A DNA stretch of 64,000 nucleotides from Liolophura sinensis (lineage: Eukaryota; Mollusca; Polyplacophora; Chitonida; Chitonidae). Positions 45,913-56,819 of the stretch are shown in pieces (within the stretch, counting starts at the first letter, position 1; the number at the start of each line of letters is the position of its first letter). A program made the position numbers and the translations under genes. The notes under the pieces are model-generated. The model did not search any database. It saw only the letters and a program-made list of their open reading frames with translations, and had not been told where the DNA came from. Location of the stretch: assembly GCF_032854445.1 (NCBI RefSeq), contig NC_088298.1:24265295-24329294 (forward strand). Direction: 5' to 3'.

Positions 45913-46617
45913 CTCTGTAGGACTATCACAGACCTGTCTTGTTTTATAAGCTTACGTTGAATACCTCTGTACTTCCCTGCTGGTTTTAATATACTACTGC
46001 TGGGCACCAAATAATTTGTCTGTCCGTAGTAATAATCGTCTCAACTATCAATTCCAAGCAGGTGTCCCTTTGTATCATCACTAATAAACCCAAACAAACA
46101 TGAAACAAGTGGAAACTGGGTAACTTCTAACTCCAACCAAGTTTCAATGCATACTCCTCACAGCCCATACAAGGGAGACAACTACTGACATTAATAGCAA
46201 TGTAGCATATCATGTTTAATCTATTCTTTAATTGTTTAAGAATTGTTTTCATTCATCAGTGTTGATTATGGGTTCCTTCCAGTCATTACTGGTCAAATTG
46301 ATCCTTAACAATTAGCAAGTATGCGTGCCAAAAGGTCTAACTTGCCTAACAGTGGCAGTGGTAATTGCATTCGTGATTCGCTTCACTGTGAGAAGTATGC
46401 ATTCAAACATGGCGGCTGGAGTTAAAATTTGTCCAGTCTCCACATGGGAACACTACCTAGAATTGATAGCTGAAACGACTATGACTACTGACAGACAAAT
46501 TATTTGGTGCCCAGCAGTAGTACATTAATGCCAGCAAAGGAAGTACAGAGGTATTCAAGGAAAGTTTATGGAACAAGACAGGGCTGTGATAGTATACGTA
46601 ATCACAGCCCTACAGGG
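45913..46617. repeat. Diverged long inverted repeat (about 230-250-bp arms)
   Basis: Left arm 45913-46163, right arm 46386-46617, spacer about 222 bp. Anchors: CTGCTGGGCACCAAATAATT (left) against AATTATTTGGTGCCCAGCAG (right); TTGAATACCTCTGTACTTCC against GGAAGTACAGAGGTATTCAA; CAATGCATACTCCTCACAG against CTGTGAGAAGTATGCATTC. The right arm has a small extra palindrome (GGCTGTGAT...ATCACAGCC). Probably an old foldback element or inverted duplication. No transposase ORF. Confidence 0.85.
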
Positions 46618-47887
46618 CCAATTTCCAGTCATTCATTACCAGTATGCAGTCGACGATGGCCAGCAGGCGGGCACCTGTTGCATTCAACATAAAGAAATTT
46701 TTAAATGACTGGTAAAAACATTAACTAATGATATGAGCCTGGCATATTTTAGCATTGCTGCGATTTTGGTTTATTTTGTTTTAGAGCAGTTGAATCTTTT
46801 GTGTATATATTAGAACTATCAAGAGAAACCATGCGACGATGATGCGGTACAACCTCGTTCTGAGCTCATGGAAACTGGCACGTGAATGCCAAACTCTGCG
46901 TGCGGTAGGTATCAATCACTACCCACAGTCAATGACGCATGAAAGCTGATTATATCGTTATGCGCTCAGAAGGAAAGTGCGATCCCAAATATCCACGTTG
47001 TTATGGTTTTGCTTACGGTAATGTATACCGTTGCAGATGCTAAACCAGGCTGTGTGCTTTCCGACAGATTCTCGCATGGCCTCCGCGAGCGCCACCTGAA
47101 TTTTTGTTTTTCTGTGTTTGCCCCTTCATTTTATGCGGATGATGGCTATTTGCAAAATGTTCTCTGTTTAATTTTTGAGTTGAAAGGAAAATGCAACTGA
47201 ATCAGTGTTATTCCTTGGACAACTTTAATACGCCGAGCCAGAATATTATGAACTTTAACAGCAACAACAACATTTTCCAAAGTTTATTGGGTCTAAACTA
47301 TGTCAACAGAACAAGTCTTGAAATTTACAAAATTTAAATGGAAAACGGTCATTATTCTCACAGTAAATAATTTAGTTTTATTAATATTGATAACTATCAG
47401 CATAACATTGTCATACAAATTATTTGTTTTAGATGTTGGAATAATAAACATTTCTTAATGAACCTTAGTATACGGTTAAGCTATCGCATTTGTGATAATT
47501 TCAAGTAAGCTCATGTCACGGTTTTTAATCATTTGGAGAAGCATATTTGTATTGGTGTCAGATTGAAAAAAAAAAAAAAAGAACTGTAGGTGGAGGCAGT
47601 GGTGGGTGGTGTTGATGAGGGTCGTTAGACACTTCCAGTTCCACAGGACATGCACAATCCACTGTTGTCATTCATATATATCACAAGAAAGTGAAAATTT
47701 GGGGCCTAATAGTCGAAATTTTGACATAAGAAGGTTGAAATTTTAGGGTAAGAATCATTAGTAAGTTGAATAAATTTCTAGTTTTTGCTCCTAAATTTTT
47801 TTTTCACCTTGATCACCTATAGGCTTCCACAGCCATCACACAAAAACAAAGAAAAGAGAAAATGGTTACTAGTTATCTTGGGGATTT

Positions 47888-47922
<35 letters not shown>

Positions 47923-48349
47923 GAGTTGTGAATTTCTTAACGCAAGGAGCTGACAAATCAAAAAAAAAGTATGCTCTTTTTATTGTGTATTATATGAGAG
48001 ATAATTTTACCAGTTAAGGCCGTGTCTGTCAGTCTTCCTCAGAAAAGGACTGGCGAAAACAACAGTGAATGCATGAAAATAATGTTATAGACCTATGACT
48101 AAAATCTCAGACTTAAACCAACACAGATTTTAAAAAATATGTATATTTAGAAATTTATTTATGGTTTCAAATTTCAAGATGAAATGGTAGTGGATCAAAA
48201 GTTTGTACCAAAATCAATTATTTTAATCAAGGTTTTTGCAGGCTGACTGTTGTAGTTTGAAAACAAATTGTCAGAGGAAACAATTATTGCACAGTTATTT
48301 TGATACATGGTTTTTCTGCATACATTAGTTACATCACTGTATATGGAAT
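46618..48349. other. Intergenic stretch without recognised features
   Basis: No gene recognised. Contains an A run at about 47566-47580, a CT-rich run near 47890-47920 and a moderately CpG-rich patch at 46830-47100 that could be regulatory. Confidence 0.4.
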
Positions 48350-48910
48350 ACAAATCAATGCTGATTGGCTTGACTGTGGAGATAGGATTTCCTAGGTTAA
48401 AGGCTTCAGCCTCGGTCATGCTTGAAAAATGGACAGTACCCAAAACTGAGCTTCATCTGATTTATCTCTAACAAACCAACCAAGAAAAGATGATTCTCAA
48501 TGTGTATTTGTTTTAAAATGAAAGAAAGCTAAAATATGAAGTACAGTTCAACATACAGACAACTGAAAACTATGGGAAAGTATACTTTCATTTTTTTTTT
48601 ATAGACTTTTTTGAGAGTGTTGAAAGGCATTCAAATGTTCAAATACTATGGTGGGCTTTAGGAGCCATACTGACAGTATCTTGGTTCACCAGAAGGAAGA
48701 AATTTTTTGGAACATTGGTCTATTTTAATAGTGCTGTCTATTTCGATTTTTAAAGGTCTGTTCTTTTAAGAGAAACAGATTAGGTTGAATATTTAAGTTC
48801 TGTATATGTATAAATTTATTGATTATGCATGCATGTGTGACCAGACAATAAAACTTTAACCCAAGATCTCCTATTTGGATTTTCGCTGTAAGCCAATCAG
48901 CACTCATTTT
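48350..48910. mobile_element. Element with about 75-bp terminal inverted repeats
   Basis: Left end AATGCTGATTGGCTTGACTG, GGATTTCCTAGGTTAAA; right end, read in reverse, GAGTGCTGATTGGCTTACAG, GATCTTGGGTTAAAG. The inside is AT-rich without an ORF. A solo end lies at 6238-6315. Confidence 0.55.
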
Positions 48911-48929
48911 GTATAGCTGCCGTTGAATA

Positions 48930-48976
48930 TTTTAAATATTGTTGAGTACAATGTAAAACACCGATAAAATAAATTT
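48930..48976 (+). mobile_element. SINE family A 3' tail
   Basis: AATATTGTTGAGTACAATGT and AAAACACCGATAAAATAAAT. Confidence 0.65.
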
Positions 48977-49509
48977 AATAAAAATGTAAATTCAAATGTC
49001 TGTTGATGATACCTCCATGGTTGATAATTATTATACATATCTGCATATACAATGTTTGAATTTGTGTCAAAGAAAAAGAAAAATACTAGTTTCAAAGATA
49101 GTCTTTAAAATATGTCATGTAATACATTGAATATAATTTTTTGATGAAGTTACCAAATGTAAAAGTGTATTGTATGGTACAGACTTGTCCTTTGCGTGTT
49201 CCTGTGTATTATGCAAGATGGAAATAAAATAATAAAATCCTGTATGTTTACCCTAAATGACTTCAAATTTCGACTGAATAACTTCAGTTTTAGAGGCAAA
49301 GAAATGTTATAAAACATTTACATTTCCACAGCAGCATATAATCTTAAATTTCAAACAATCCTCCAAACACCTTTCTAAAATCAGTAGAACTCTTAGAATC
49401 TGAAAGAATAAGACACATGGTCAAGTTTAGGTCATTAAGGATAGAAAATAGATTGTTACTGTATTTTAAACTTTATTTTATTTTTGGAGGGGAGGGGAAT
49501 TAAATTAGG

Positions 49510-49514
49510 GTTTG

Positions 49515-49542
<28 letters not shown>
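49510..49542. repeat. Poly-T run (33 bases)
   Basis: Uninterrupted T run just before the candidate exon at 49585-49833. It could serve as a pyrimidine tract or be a retroposon tail in inverse orientation. Confidence 0.9.
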
Positions 49543-49545
<3 letters not shown>

Positions 49546-49584
49546 CTGTTATGGTATATCCAGAATCCTCCAAAACAATGATGT

Positions 49585-49833
49585 AGAAGTTCTATCAAAC
49601 TGAAATGTCTTTGTGGACTCATAATTAAGAAAACAATCTGGGATCATTTGGAAGCATTCAAGAGGTGCAAAAGAAGAATGAGAGATTCAAATCGTGAACA
49701 AGGAATATTTGCAGAATCTTTACAGGACAAAAGCAAGACGGAAAATGTTAAAGGAAAAAGGAGAAGACCCAAGAAACAAATGCAAGCAGACACAAAAGTT
49801 AGACAGAAGAACTCAATACAGTACAAGAACCAG
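49585..49833 (+). CDS. Candidate exon, Lys/Arg-rich protein (unknown)
   Basis: Open frame ending at a strong donor AACCAG|GTATGT (phase 0). Encodes CLCGLIIKKTIWDHLEAFKR, CKRRMRDSNREQGIFAESLQ, DKSKTENVKGKRRRPKKQMQ, ADTKVRQKNSIQYKNQ. Composition is protein-like, with a KGKRRRPKK patch that could be a nuclear localisation or AT-hook-like signal. The 5' border is unclear: possible acceptors are GATGTAG at 49583-49589 or CATAATTAAG near 49630. Family not recognised. Confidence 0.45.
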
Positions 49834-49920
49834 GTATGTGTAATGTAATTGTTCTAGGAAAACACATTTTTGAGAAAAATAGTGGTCCTGAAACCAAATG
49901 CTACCACTTTTTTTCTAGAT

Positions 49921-50560
49921 TTGGTCCTCTCACCCTATCAGATATGGCAATCATACATATATGTGGGCCCTCTCACCTTATGAGATATGGTAATCATACA
50001 TATATGTGGGCCCTCTCACCCTATCAGATATGGCAACCATACATGTAAGTGGGCCCTCTCACCTTATCAGATATGGCAATCATACATGTATGTGGGCCCT
50101 CTCACCTTATCAGATATGGCAACCATACATGCATGTGGGCCCTCTCACCTTATGAGATATGGCAATCATACATGTATGTGGGCCTTCTCACACTATCAGA
50201 TATGGTAATCATACATATATGTGGGCCCTCTCACCCTATCAGATATGGCAATCATACATGTATGTGGGCCCTCACCCTATCAGATATGGCAATCATACAT
50301 GTATGTGGGCCCTCTCACCCTATCAGATATGGCAATCATACATGTATGTGGGCCCTCTCACTCTATCAGATAAGGCAATCATACATATATGTGGGCCCTC
50401 TCACCTTATGAGATATGGCAATCATACATGTATGTGGGCCCTCTCAGCCAACCAGATATGGCAATCATACATATATGTGGGCCCTCTCACCCAATCAGAT
50501 ATGGCAATCATACATGTATGTGGGCCCTCTCATCCTATCAGATATGGCAATCATACATGG
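49921..50560. repeat. 43-bp tandem array, about 15 units
   Basis: Unit: TATGTGGGCCCTCTCACCCT, ATCAGATATGGCAATCATAC, ATG. One unit lacks CTCT (39 bp). ORFs of 70-135 codons with a 43-residue period are artefacts. Confidence 0.95.
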
Positions 50561-50704
50561 GCTTGATAAAAGGTGCACTTGAAGATATCCAAGTGCGGGG
50601 AACATTACACATCAATATTACATTTTTTTTTGGACATTTTCCATTAACATTCCGTTCTTGAACTGCTTTCTGGTTCTAACATGTTGTCTTGATAAGGTTT
50701 ACTG

Positions 50705-50860
50705 TGTGCCTCCGTGGCCAATGAAGTTAGTATACCACTGTGGCGCATTCACCTAGGAGCTGGCTTCCTCTCGGGCTGTAGGTGGGAAGGTGGGCAACCT
50801 TTAAATGGTCATGGGTCCAGTTTCCTGCCACCATAATGCCGACTGTCGTCAAAGTCCAAA
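50705..50860 (+). mobile_element. SINE family A, diverged sense copy
   Basis: GTGCCTCCGTGGCC, GGAGCTGGCTTCCTCTCGGG, GGTCATGGGTCCAGTTTCC and CACCATAATGCCG in order. The 3' tail is degraded (TCAAAGTCC). Confidence 0.75.
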
Positions 50861-50885
50861 ATAAATAGACTGTGGTAATTGATTT

Positions 50886-51078
50886 ACTGGAATTCTTCAA
50901 CCTTTTCGCATATTTCCTGTTTATTCAAGCATATTCTGAAGGCATCATTGTGTGTAGAATGGTAAAATTAAACTTTTTGTGACGTCCTGAAATCGGCCAG
51001 TCTCCAAAATCAAGTGAAAAATGTGTATAAATTGAACTTAGAGTTGGTCATTCGTGACATTGAGGAGACAGAGTATGT
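50886..51078 (-). mobile_element. MITE family 1 copy
   Basis: ATTCTTCAACCTTTTCGCAT at the left; GTTTATTCAAGCATATTCTG, GTCCTGAAATCGGCC and GTGTATAAATTGAACTTAG inside. The right end is eroded (ATTGAGGAGAC). Confidence 0.82.
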
Positions 51079-51297
51079 ACAATGTCTTGCTTGGTAACTG
51101 AGAGCCTACGCTTTCAGTAAACTTTGTGTACAGCTGGATGGTTCTTGAAGTTCTAAACTAGCTTGATCCATACACTTTTGTATACAAGATTTTTATACAT
51201 GTATTTAGCATGTTATATAAAATGTGTGAAATTTTCCTGTTATTTCCCCTTTAATAAGAAAAGGTTCATGTTTACACATGGAAGCTAAGCAGCTGCC

Positions 51298-51518
51298 GTA
51301 ATTCTTCAACATTTTCACGTGTTTGCTAGGTGTTTATTCAAGCAATATTCTGAAGGCATTATTCTGTGTTGACTGATAAAATTGTAGCTTTTGCGAAGCT
51401 CTGACACTGGTCAATCCAACCAATGTAGTTTTATTTCCAAGATCAAATTAAAAATGTGCAAAAATTGCACTGAGAGGTGCTCTTTTCTATTTGTAAAGGT
51501 TGAGGAATTAGAGTATGT
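51298..51518 (-). mobile_element. MITE family 1 copy, both ends intact
   Basis: TAATTCTTCAACATTTTCAC at the left and GTAAAGGTTGAGGAATTA at the right give clear terminal inverted repeats with a possible TA target duplication. Inner blocks match 27869-28078. About 220 bp; lies 220 bp from the previous copy in the same orientation. Confidence 0.87.
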
Positions 51519-52620
51519 GTCCATGCATTGCTGGTCAGGGCTTTTGTAATTGTCTCATATCATCAAAAACTAACCTTAAGAGTAGAATAGTAACAATGAA
51601 TATATTATTAGACAATTGTTGTTGGTGCATATTCTGTTCAATATTCCTCTGAAAATGCTTGAGTATACATGAATGATATACTGTATGATTATCAAAAACA
51701 AGGTTGGATCTCATCTTTCAAGTGTTATCTTTCATGGGGGGACAACTCTCATACCATCAGTATTAGAGTTGTCTACCCTTGATAGAAATTTAGTTCCACA
51801 AGAGTCTTTGTGTGTAAATGCCAACAAAGCATGCAGTCATCATTGAAGTAATAAATATAGGGTCAGTTTAAAAGCCCCTGAATTTTATACAGCTCAGGCA
51901 GTCTGTTGTTCCGAGAAAAAACATTACATAAAATTCATATACCTATGCAACAGAATTTCTTGGACTTAAAAATTGTTTGTAAAACGTTTGCCTGTTACTC
52001 ATGCATTAATTCATAATTTATAGTAGACATCCATTGATGGGATTTGTGGCAGCTGTTAATGGCAGAACAGCTGGGCAAAAACTAACGGTTTTAATACATT
52101 TTGTCCAGAAAACAGCCAAACGGGTGGCATTGAGGGAGGGTGACGGTAACTGATGGATAGTAACATTGTAGGGATTTTTATGTCATGTCTTTAAGCTGGC
52201 GATAAGTGAGGGTGGCGCAACAATGGGGGGGGGGGGGGGGGAGGGGGGAGTGTTCTGTAGCGAGATTTGACTGTTCGTGTGTATACATACGTACATACAT
52301 GGATTTGGATTTGTAATTGGTAGATTGCCGTCAGTTTTCAGGGAGCCACGGTGAGCGGCAGTTGGACCGCTAATCATCCACCATTAGGGTTTGCACGTGG
52401 AAAAGTTTTCTTAGTTACTTCCTAAACGCCCGTAGTTTTCCCATAAAACATGTAAATGTAAACATGAAAGTGAAAAACTGTGCAGTATTAAGCAATATTT
52501 AAGTCAAGGCATCACCATGTAAATCTAGGTTTCACAAGCTTTCAGGTATAATTTTTGGTGTTGGGTGTTTGAACGTTTCTAAAAAAGAAAATAACCACTT
52601 CTTTGAAATCTCCTTTCCAG
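51519..52620. other. Stretch without gene; contains a G17 run
   Basis: No exon recognised. 52225-52241 is a run of 17 G followed by A and six G, a likely G-quadruplex or slippage site. Confidence 0.45.
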
Positions 52621-52664
52621 CTGGAAATCCAAAGACACACCAGACATCAGACAACAAGAAAATG
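52621..52664 (+). CDS. Candidate 44-base exon of the plus-strand unknown gene
   Basis: Acceptor AAATCTCCTTTCCAG is strong; donor AAATG|GTGAAT is acceptable. Entering in phase 0 from 49833 it reads LEIQRHTRHQTTRK and leaves in phase 2. Short, so it may be coincidence. Confidence 0.3.
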
Positions 52665-52784
52665 GTGAATCTTTATCACCTTTTGTCGTCTTTAAAAGTA
52701 AGTGTGTACAGATCTGAAAACTTCATGTTTTCTATTTAAGCAAGTTAGTAGCGAGCCTTTAGCCTGCAAATGGTCTGAACTGTT

Positions 52785-53115
52785 TTGGTAGCCTAAGCGT
52801 TAGAGTATCTGTCTCAAGGTCGAGAGATCTAGGATCAAAGCCAGGTCGGGTCGTACCTCTTTTAAAATGGCACTAGTTGCCGCCTCGTTTACACTCAGCC
52901 CTGAGAAGGTAGAGAAGTAAGCAGGACTGGTTGGCCTGGTGTCAATATAATGATAATGTGACTGGATGGGGTGTCATGTCTGGTGTCTTCAGCACTATAA
53001 TTCAGTGACGACAGTAGGCTCTCCTTGGCACAAGAATACACAGTATACACGCGGACACACACCTGAGAACTCCTTGTCATCATATGACTGAAAAATTGTT
53101 AAGCATGACATGAAA
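52785..53115 (+). mobile_element. SINE family B, full-length sense copy
   Basis: tRNA-like head GCCTAAGCGTTAGAGTATCT (A box), GAGATCTAGGATCAAAGCC (B box). Body GTCGGGTCGTACCTC, GCAGGACTGGTTGGCCTGGT, GTGACTGGATGGGGTGTCAT, GAGAACTCCTTGTCATCATA. Conserved 3' end TGACTGAAAAATTGTTAAGC. About 330 bp. Confidence 0.88.
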
Positions 53116-53291
53116 ACCCAAGTATGCATGTACTCACACAAATTCCCTATCTACATCAGTTATAACCCTCAGAGTGCAGGCATCACAATAGGGGAGTTTC
53201 GAGTTAGAACCCGTCTGTAGTCAAAGGTAAAAACAGTTATGTGACTTGTGAAAAATGATAGGCAAGCTTTGTTGCCATTCATTTACTGATC

Positions 53292-53395
53292 ACCTGTCTC
53301 CCTCTTTTTCCAGAGGCACAAATGACACCTCTTTCCTTTAGGAACTTCTCAACTTCAGGATCGTTCAGATTTTCAGTTTTCTCCATCATTCGTCT
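53292..53395 (-). CDS. Weak candidate exon (minus strand)
   Basis: An open stretch reads MMEKTENLNDPEVEKFLKER, GVICASGKRGRQ before a GTGATC donor-like border. Composition is protein-like but it is only about 35 codons, and the upstream acceptor (GTAATTTAG) is poor. Reported only as something to test. Confidence 0.15.
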
Positions 53396-53738
53396 ACTCT
53401 AAATTACATTTTACGGCACTTTTTTCAAATGTACAGGTTGTAGTGAATGTGATTAAAGTTAGTTGCCTAACATTTTTGACAGGTCACATGATACAGTTGG
53501 ACTTTTCTATCTTCATCGATAAAAGAGTTAGAACTCAAAACTCCCCTATCTCTACAGAAATCCAAGGTCACTGGTGTCAGGGAGACAAGGCTGTAAGAGA
53601 TGTCAGAATTATAAGACAGAGGCTCAACCCATGTTTCTACTAATACTTGATGCACGCGCAACTGTTCAGTATTACAATACATTCATAATAAAATTAAGGT
53701 TTTCCTAAGTGTGGGATTAAGTTTTATGCCATTTTCAG

Positions 53739-53939
53739 GAAGCGCCCAGCAATACAGTTCTTCCTGGATTTGTACAACATTCACAGCAAGGATTTGCCGG
53801 AGGGTATGGTAATCGCATGTATTCACAATGTTGTGGTACCATCCACCAAAGGGAGACCAGCCCTGTTCATCGTAGACTCATTACCCACTCACTCCGCAGT
53901 GTGACAGTTGCACTGGAGAACAGCTGTGAATATCCCTGA
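53739..53939 (+). CDS. Candidate terminal exon of the plus-strand unknown gene
   Basis: Acceptor TTTTATGCCATTTTCAG. Two frames stay open. In phase 0 (joined straight to 49833) it reads EAPSNTVLPGFVQHSQQGFA then GGYGNRMYSQCCGT and on to a TGA at 53937-53939. In phase 2 (joined through 52621-52664) it reads KRPAIQFFLDLYNIHSKDLP then EGMVIACIHNVVV and on to a TGA at 53902-53904. I cannot tell which is used. No family recognised. Confidence 0.35.
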   Translation, partial: EAPSNTVLPGFVQHSQQGFAGGYGNRMYSQCCGTIHQRETSPVHRRLITHSLRSVTVALENSCEYP

Positions 53940-54024
53940 AGGAATCATGTGTAACAAAGGTAAGCTTTTAGATTGTTTTGAAGAGGCCGCTTGCTTAGGG
54001 GTCAATGCACAGTCAAGTCCATGT

Positions 54025-54144
54025 GGTTTTTTATTTATTTATTTATTTGACTGGTGTTTTACACTGTACTCAAGAATATTTCACTTCTACGACAGCAGCC
54101 AGCATTATGGGAGGAAACCGGGCAGGGCCCAGAGGAAACCCACA
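54025..54144 (-). mobile_element. SINE family A, 3' part (hosts the 23-bp array)
   Basis: TTTA-repeat tail, GACTGGTGTTTTACACTG, TACTCAAGAATATTTCAC, GCCAGCATTATGGGAGG, AAACCGGGCAGGGCCC, then GAGGAAACCCACAACCATC. That last block is the template of the array that follows. Confidence 0.85.
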
Positions 54145-55362
54145 ACCATCAGCAGGGGAAGCCCACGACCACCAGCAGGGGAAGCCCACGACCATCAGCA
54201 GGGAAACCCACCACCATCAGCAGGGGAAATCCACGACCATCAGCAGGGGAAGCCCGCCACAATCAGCAGGGGAAGCCCACCACAATCAGCAGGGGAAACC
54301 CACCATCATCAGCAGGGGAAACCCACAACGATCAGCAGGGGAAACCCACCACCATCAGCAGGGGAAGCCCACCACAATCAGCAGGGGAAGCCCACCACCA
54401 TCAGCAGGGGAAACCCACCACCATCAGCACTGGAAATCCACCACCATCAGCAGGGGAATCCCACCACAATCAGAAGGGGAAGCCCACCACAATCAGCAGG
54501 GGAAACCCACCACCATCAGCAGGGGAAACCCACCACCATCAGCACTGGAAATCCACCACCATCAGCAGGGGAATCCCACCACAATGAGCAGAGGAAACCC
54601 ACCACAATCAGCAGGGGAAACCCACCACAATCAGCAGGGGAAACCCACCGCCATCAGCAGGGGAAACCCACCACCATCAGCAGGAGAACCCACCACCATC
54701 AGCAGGGGAAACCCACCATCATCAGCAGGGGAAACCCACAACGATCAGCAGGGGAAACCCACCACCATCAGCAGGAGAACCCACCGCCATCAGCAGGGGA
54801 AACCCACCGCCATCACCAGGGGAAACCCACCACAATCAGCAGGGGAAGCCCACCACCATCAGCAGAGGAAACCCACCACCATCAGCAGGAGAACCCACCA
54901 CCATCAGCAGGGGAAACCCACCACCATCAGCAGGGGAAACCCACCATCATCATGAGGGGAAACCCACTGCCATCAGCAGAGGAAACCCACCGCCATCAGC
55001 AGGGGAAACCCACCACCATCAGCAGGAGAACCCACCACCATCAGCAGGGGAAACCCACCACCATCAGCAGGGGAAACCCACCACCATCAGCAGGAGAACC
55101 CACCACCATCAGCAGGGGAAACCCACCACCATCATCAGGGGAAACCCACCACCATCAGCAGGGGAATCCCACCACCATCAGCAGAGGAAACCCACCACCA
55201 TCAGCAGGAGAACCCACCACCATCAGCAGGGGAAACCCACCACCATCAGCAGAGGAAACCCACCACCATCAGCAGGGGAATCCCACCACCATCAGCAGAG
55301 GAAACCCACCACCATCAGCAGGAGAACCCACCACCATCAGCAGGGGAAACCCACCACCATCA
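54145..55362. repeat. 23-bp tandem array, about 53 units
   Basis: Unit: CCCACCACCATCAGCAGGGG AAA (23 bp), with variants CACTGGAAAT, CAGAGGAAA and a shorter AGGAGAAC form. It is an amplification of the SINE-A block GAAACCCACGACCATC-GCAGG. Because 23 is not a multiple of 3, all three plus frames are open with a 23-residue period (527-, 316- and 177-codon ORFs). The 527-codon ORF runs in from unrelated upstream sequence across a donor and the SINE, so it is not a gene. Confidence 0.94.
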
Positions 55363-55377
55363 ATTGTGTATAATTGT

Positions 55378-55456
55378 GTCAGTGTGCACAGAATAATGCC
55401 TTCGGAACATTCGGAGCATACATCTTGTAAACATGTGAAAGCGTTGAAGAATTACA
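55378..55456 (+). mobile_element. MITE family 1, right-end remnant
   Basis: GTGCACAGAATAATGCCTTC and ACATGTGAAAGCGTTGAAGA match the right end of the family; the left end was lost, probably at the array boundary. Confidence 0.75.
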
Positions 55457-55499
55457 GTAAAAGTTCTCTTCATAGGGTTGAATTTATTTGATTGAAAGT

Positions 55500-55645
55500 A
55501 GGGTCCTCCGTGGTCCTCTAGTGATTAGCGTGCTAATGTAGCACAATAAGTAGGGCACTTTTCTTCAGTCTAGCTGCTGTTGTTTAAATGAAATATTCTT
55601 CAGTTCTAGCATAAAACTCCAATCAAATAGATAAATAAATAAACC
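55500..55645 (+). mobile_element. SINE family A copy, internally deleted
   Basis: Head GGGTCCTCCGTGGTCC, GATTAGCGTGCTAATGTAGC joined to tail GAAATATTCTTCAGTTCTAG and CTCCAATCAAATAGATAAAT. The middle body is missing. Confidence 0.7.
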
Positions 55646-55764
55646 TGATCAAAAGTCTTCCTGGCCTTCCTATTTTGTTTATTTATGTATATTTTAACGC
55701 TGCTATGGTTATGGAGGTATGTGTAGAAGGAGGAACAACTCAGGCTCTTCTCAGTGTTCAGCCG

Positions 55765-55955
55765 TTGTGAATTCAAGTCCAGCTCATGCAGGCTTCCTCT
55801 CTGGCCGTATGTGGGAAGGTCTGGCAGCAACCTGCGGATGGTCGTGGGTTTCCTCTGTTCTCTACCCAGTTTCCACTCACCATTAAGCTGGCCCTCGTCG
55901 TATAAGTGAAATATTCTTGAGTATGGTGTAAAACACCGATCAAATAAATAAATGA
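55765..55955 (+). mobile_element. SINE family A copy
   Basis: GTGAATTCAAGTCCAGCTCA, GGCTTCCTCTCTGGCCG, GGCAGCAACCTGCGGATGG, TCGTATAAGTGAAATATTCT, AAAACACCGATCAAATAAAT. The head is truncated. Confidence 0.9.
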
Positions 55956-56819
55956 ACAAATCAAAATGTTCAATGTACGATACCGACACAGCAGGACTGT
56001 TTTAAACAGGGGATTAACCTGTCTGCCTTAGGGCACATGACTGCACATGCGTTCTCGAGACCAGCAGCTTTTGACACCTGTTGTGATAGGTCAGCCCCTA
56101 CTCGGCACCCAGTCATGCGTCCCTTGTTCAGAACAGAGGCCCCCTGTACAAGCGGCAAATAATGAAGACAGGATAACAGAACAGATGTCAGACCACTTTG
56201 ACTCACTTATTGCAGCAGAAGAAATTGGCAATTTCCTGGGAGTATCATGTTTAAAAACAAATAACATTATAAACGAAAACATGCTCGCATTGAATTGAAA
56301 CGTGGTGCATTGTTTTACCATGATGATATTCAAGTGACGTTCGAATTTCGTCTTCATTTTCAACAATGTTATGGCCTAAGTTTTTGTCCTTTTTTTTCTT
56401 GTTTTAACAGTTGTCCACACTATTCAAGCATATTTATCACATTGAATTACTGCCTGGTTACTGATCAACATGTCGCCAACTTACATGTATGCCTGCCTGG
56501 TATTTCTTTTTCCGCCTGGCACGGCACATGTATGCTTTTGAAATTGGCCCTTTGGTACTAGCCAGTAATGTGTGCTTCACGTATGCCCTGTACATTCCCC
56601 AATATTTTATCCCTGATGGGTTCTAGTATTCTTAAAAACAGTAGGAAGCTGTGTGCATATAGAGCATGTATATCTGATAAGTGTGGATGGCATTACTGTC
56701 CAATGGCAGATGGATTTGGCCACATTTCATTTCGATGCATCAGCCGATGATACACTGCAATTAATACTGCCTTGCAAAAGTCTCGATAACCAGTGGTTTG
56801 AGGTTATTTGGACAAATGA
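55956..56819. other. Stretch without confirmed gene; one exon-like patch
   Basis: Around 56123-56240 an acceptor-like CCCTTGTTCAG is followed by an open frame reading QRPPVQAANNEDRITEQMSD and HFDSLIAAEEIGNFLG, then GTATCATG. Protein-like composition, but the donor is poor and no neighbour fits. Otherwise nothing recognised. Confidence 0.3.

Noticed and set aside
46325-46692. Two overlapping ORFs near 46.3-46.7 kb, one with a hydrophobic N-terminus
   Set aside because: Most of the sequence lies in the right arm of the long inverted repeat; the left arm does not preserve the frame.
52785-52850. tRNA-gene-like sequence
   Set aside because: A and B boxes are present, but the sequence continues into the SINE family B body and does not fold as a full cloverleaf. 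It is the SINE head.
53908-55491. 527-codon plus-strand ORF, the longest in the window
   Set aside because: It runs across a splice-donor-like site and a SINE tail into the 23-bp array, where all three frames are open because the unit lacks stops. It is a repeat artefact.
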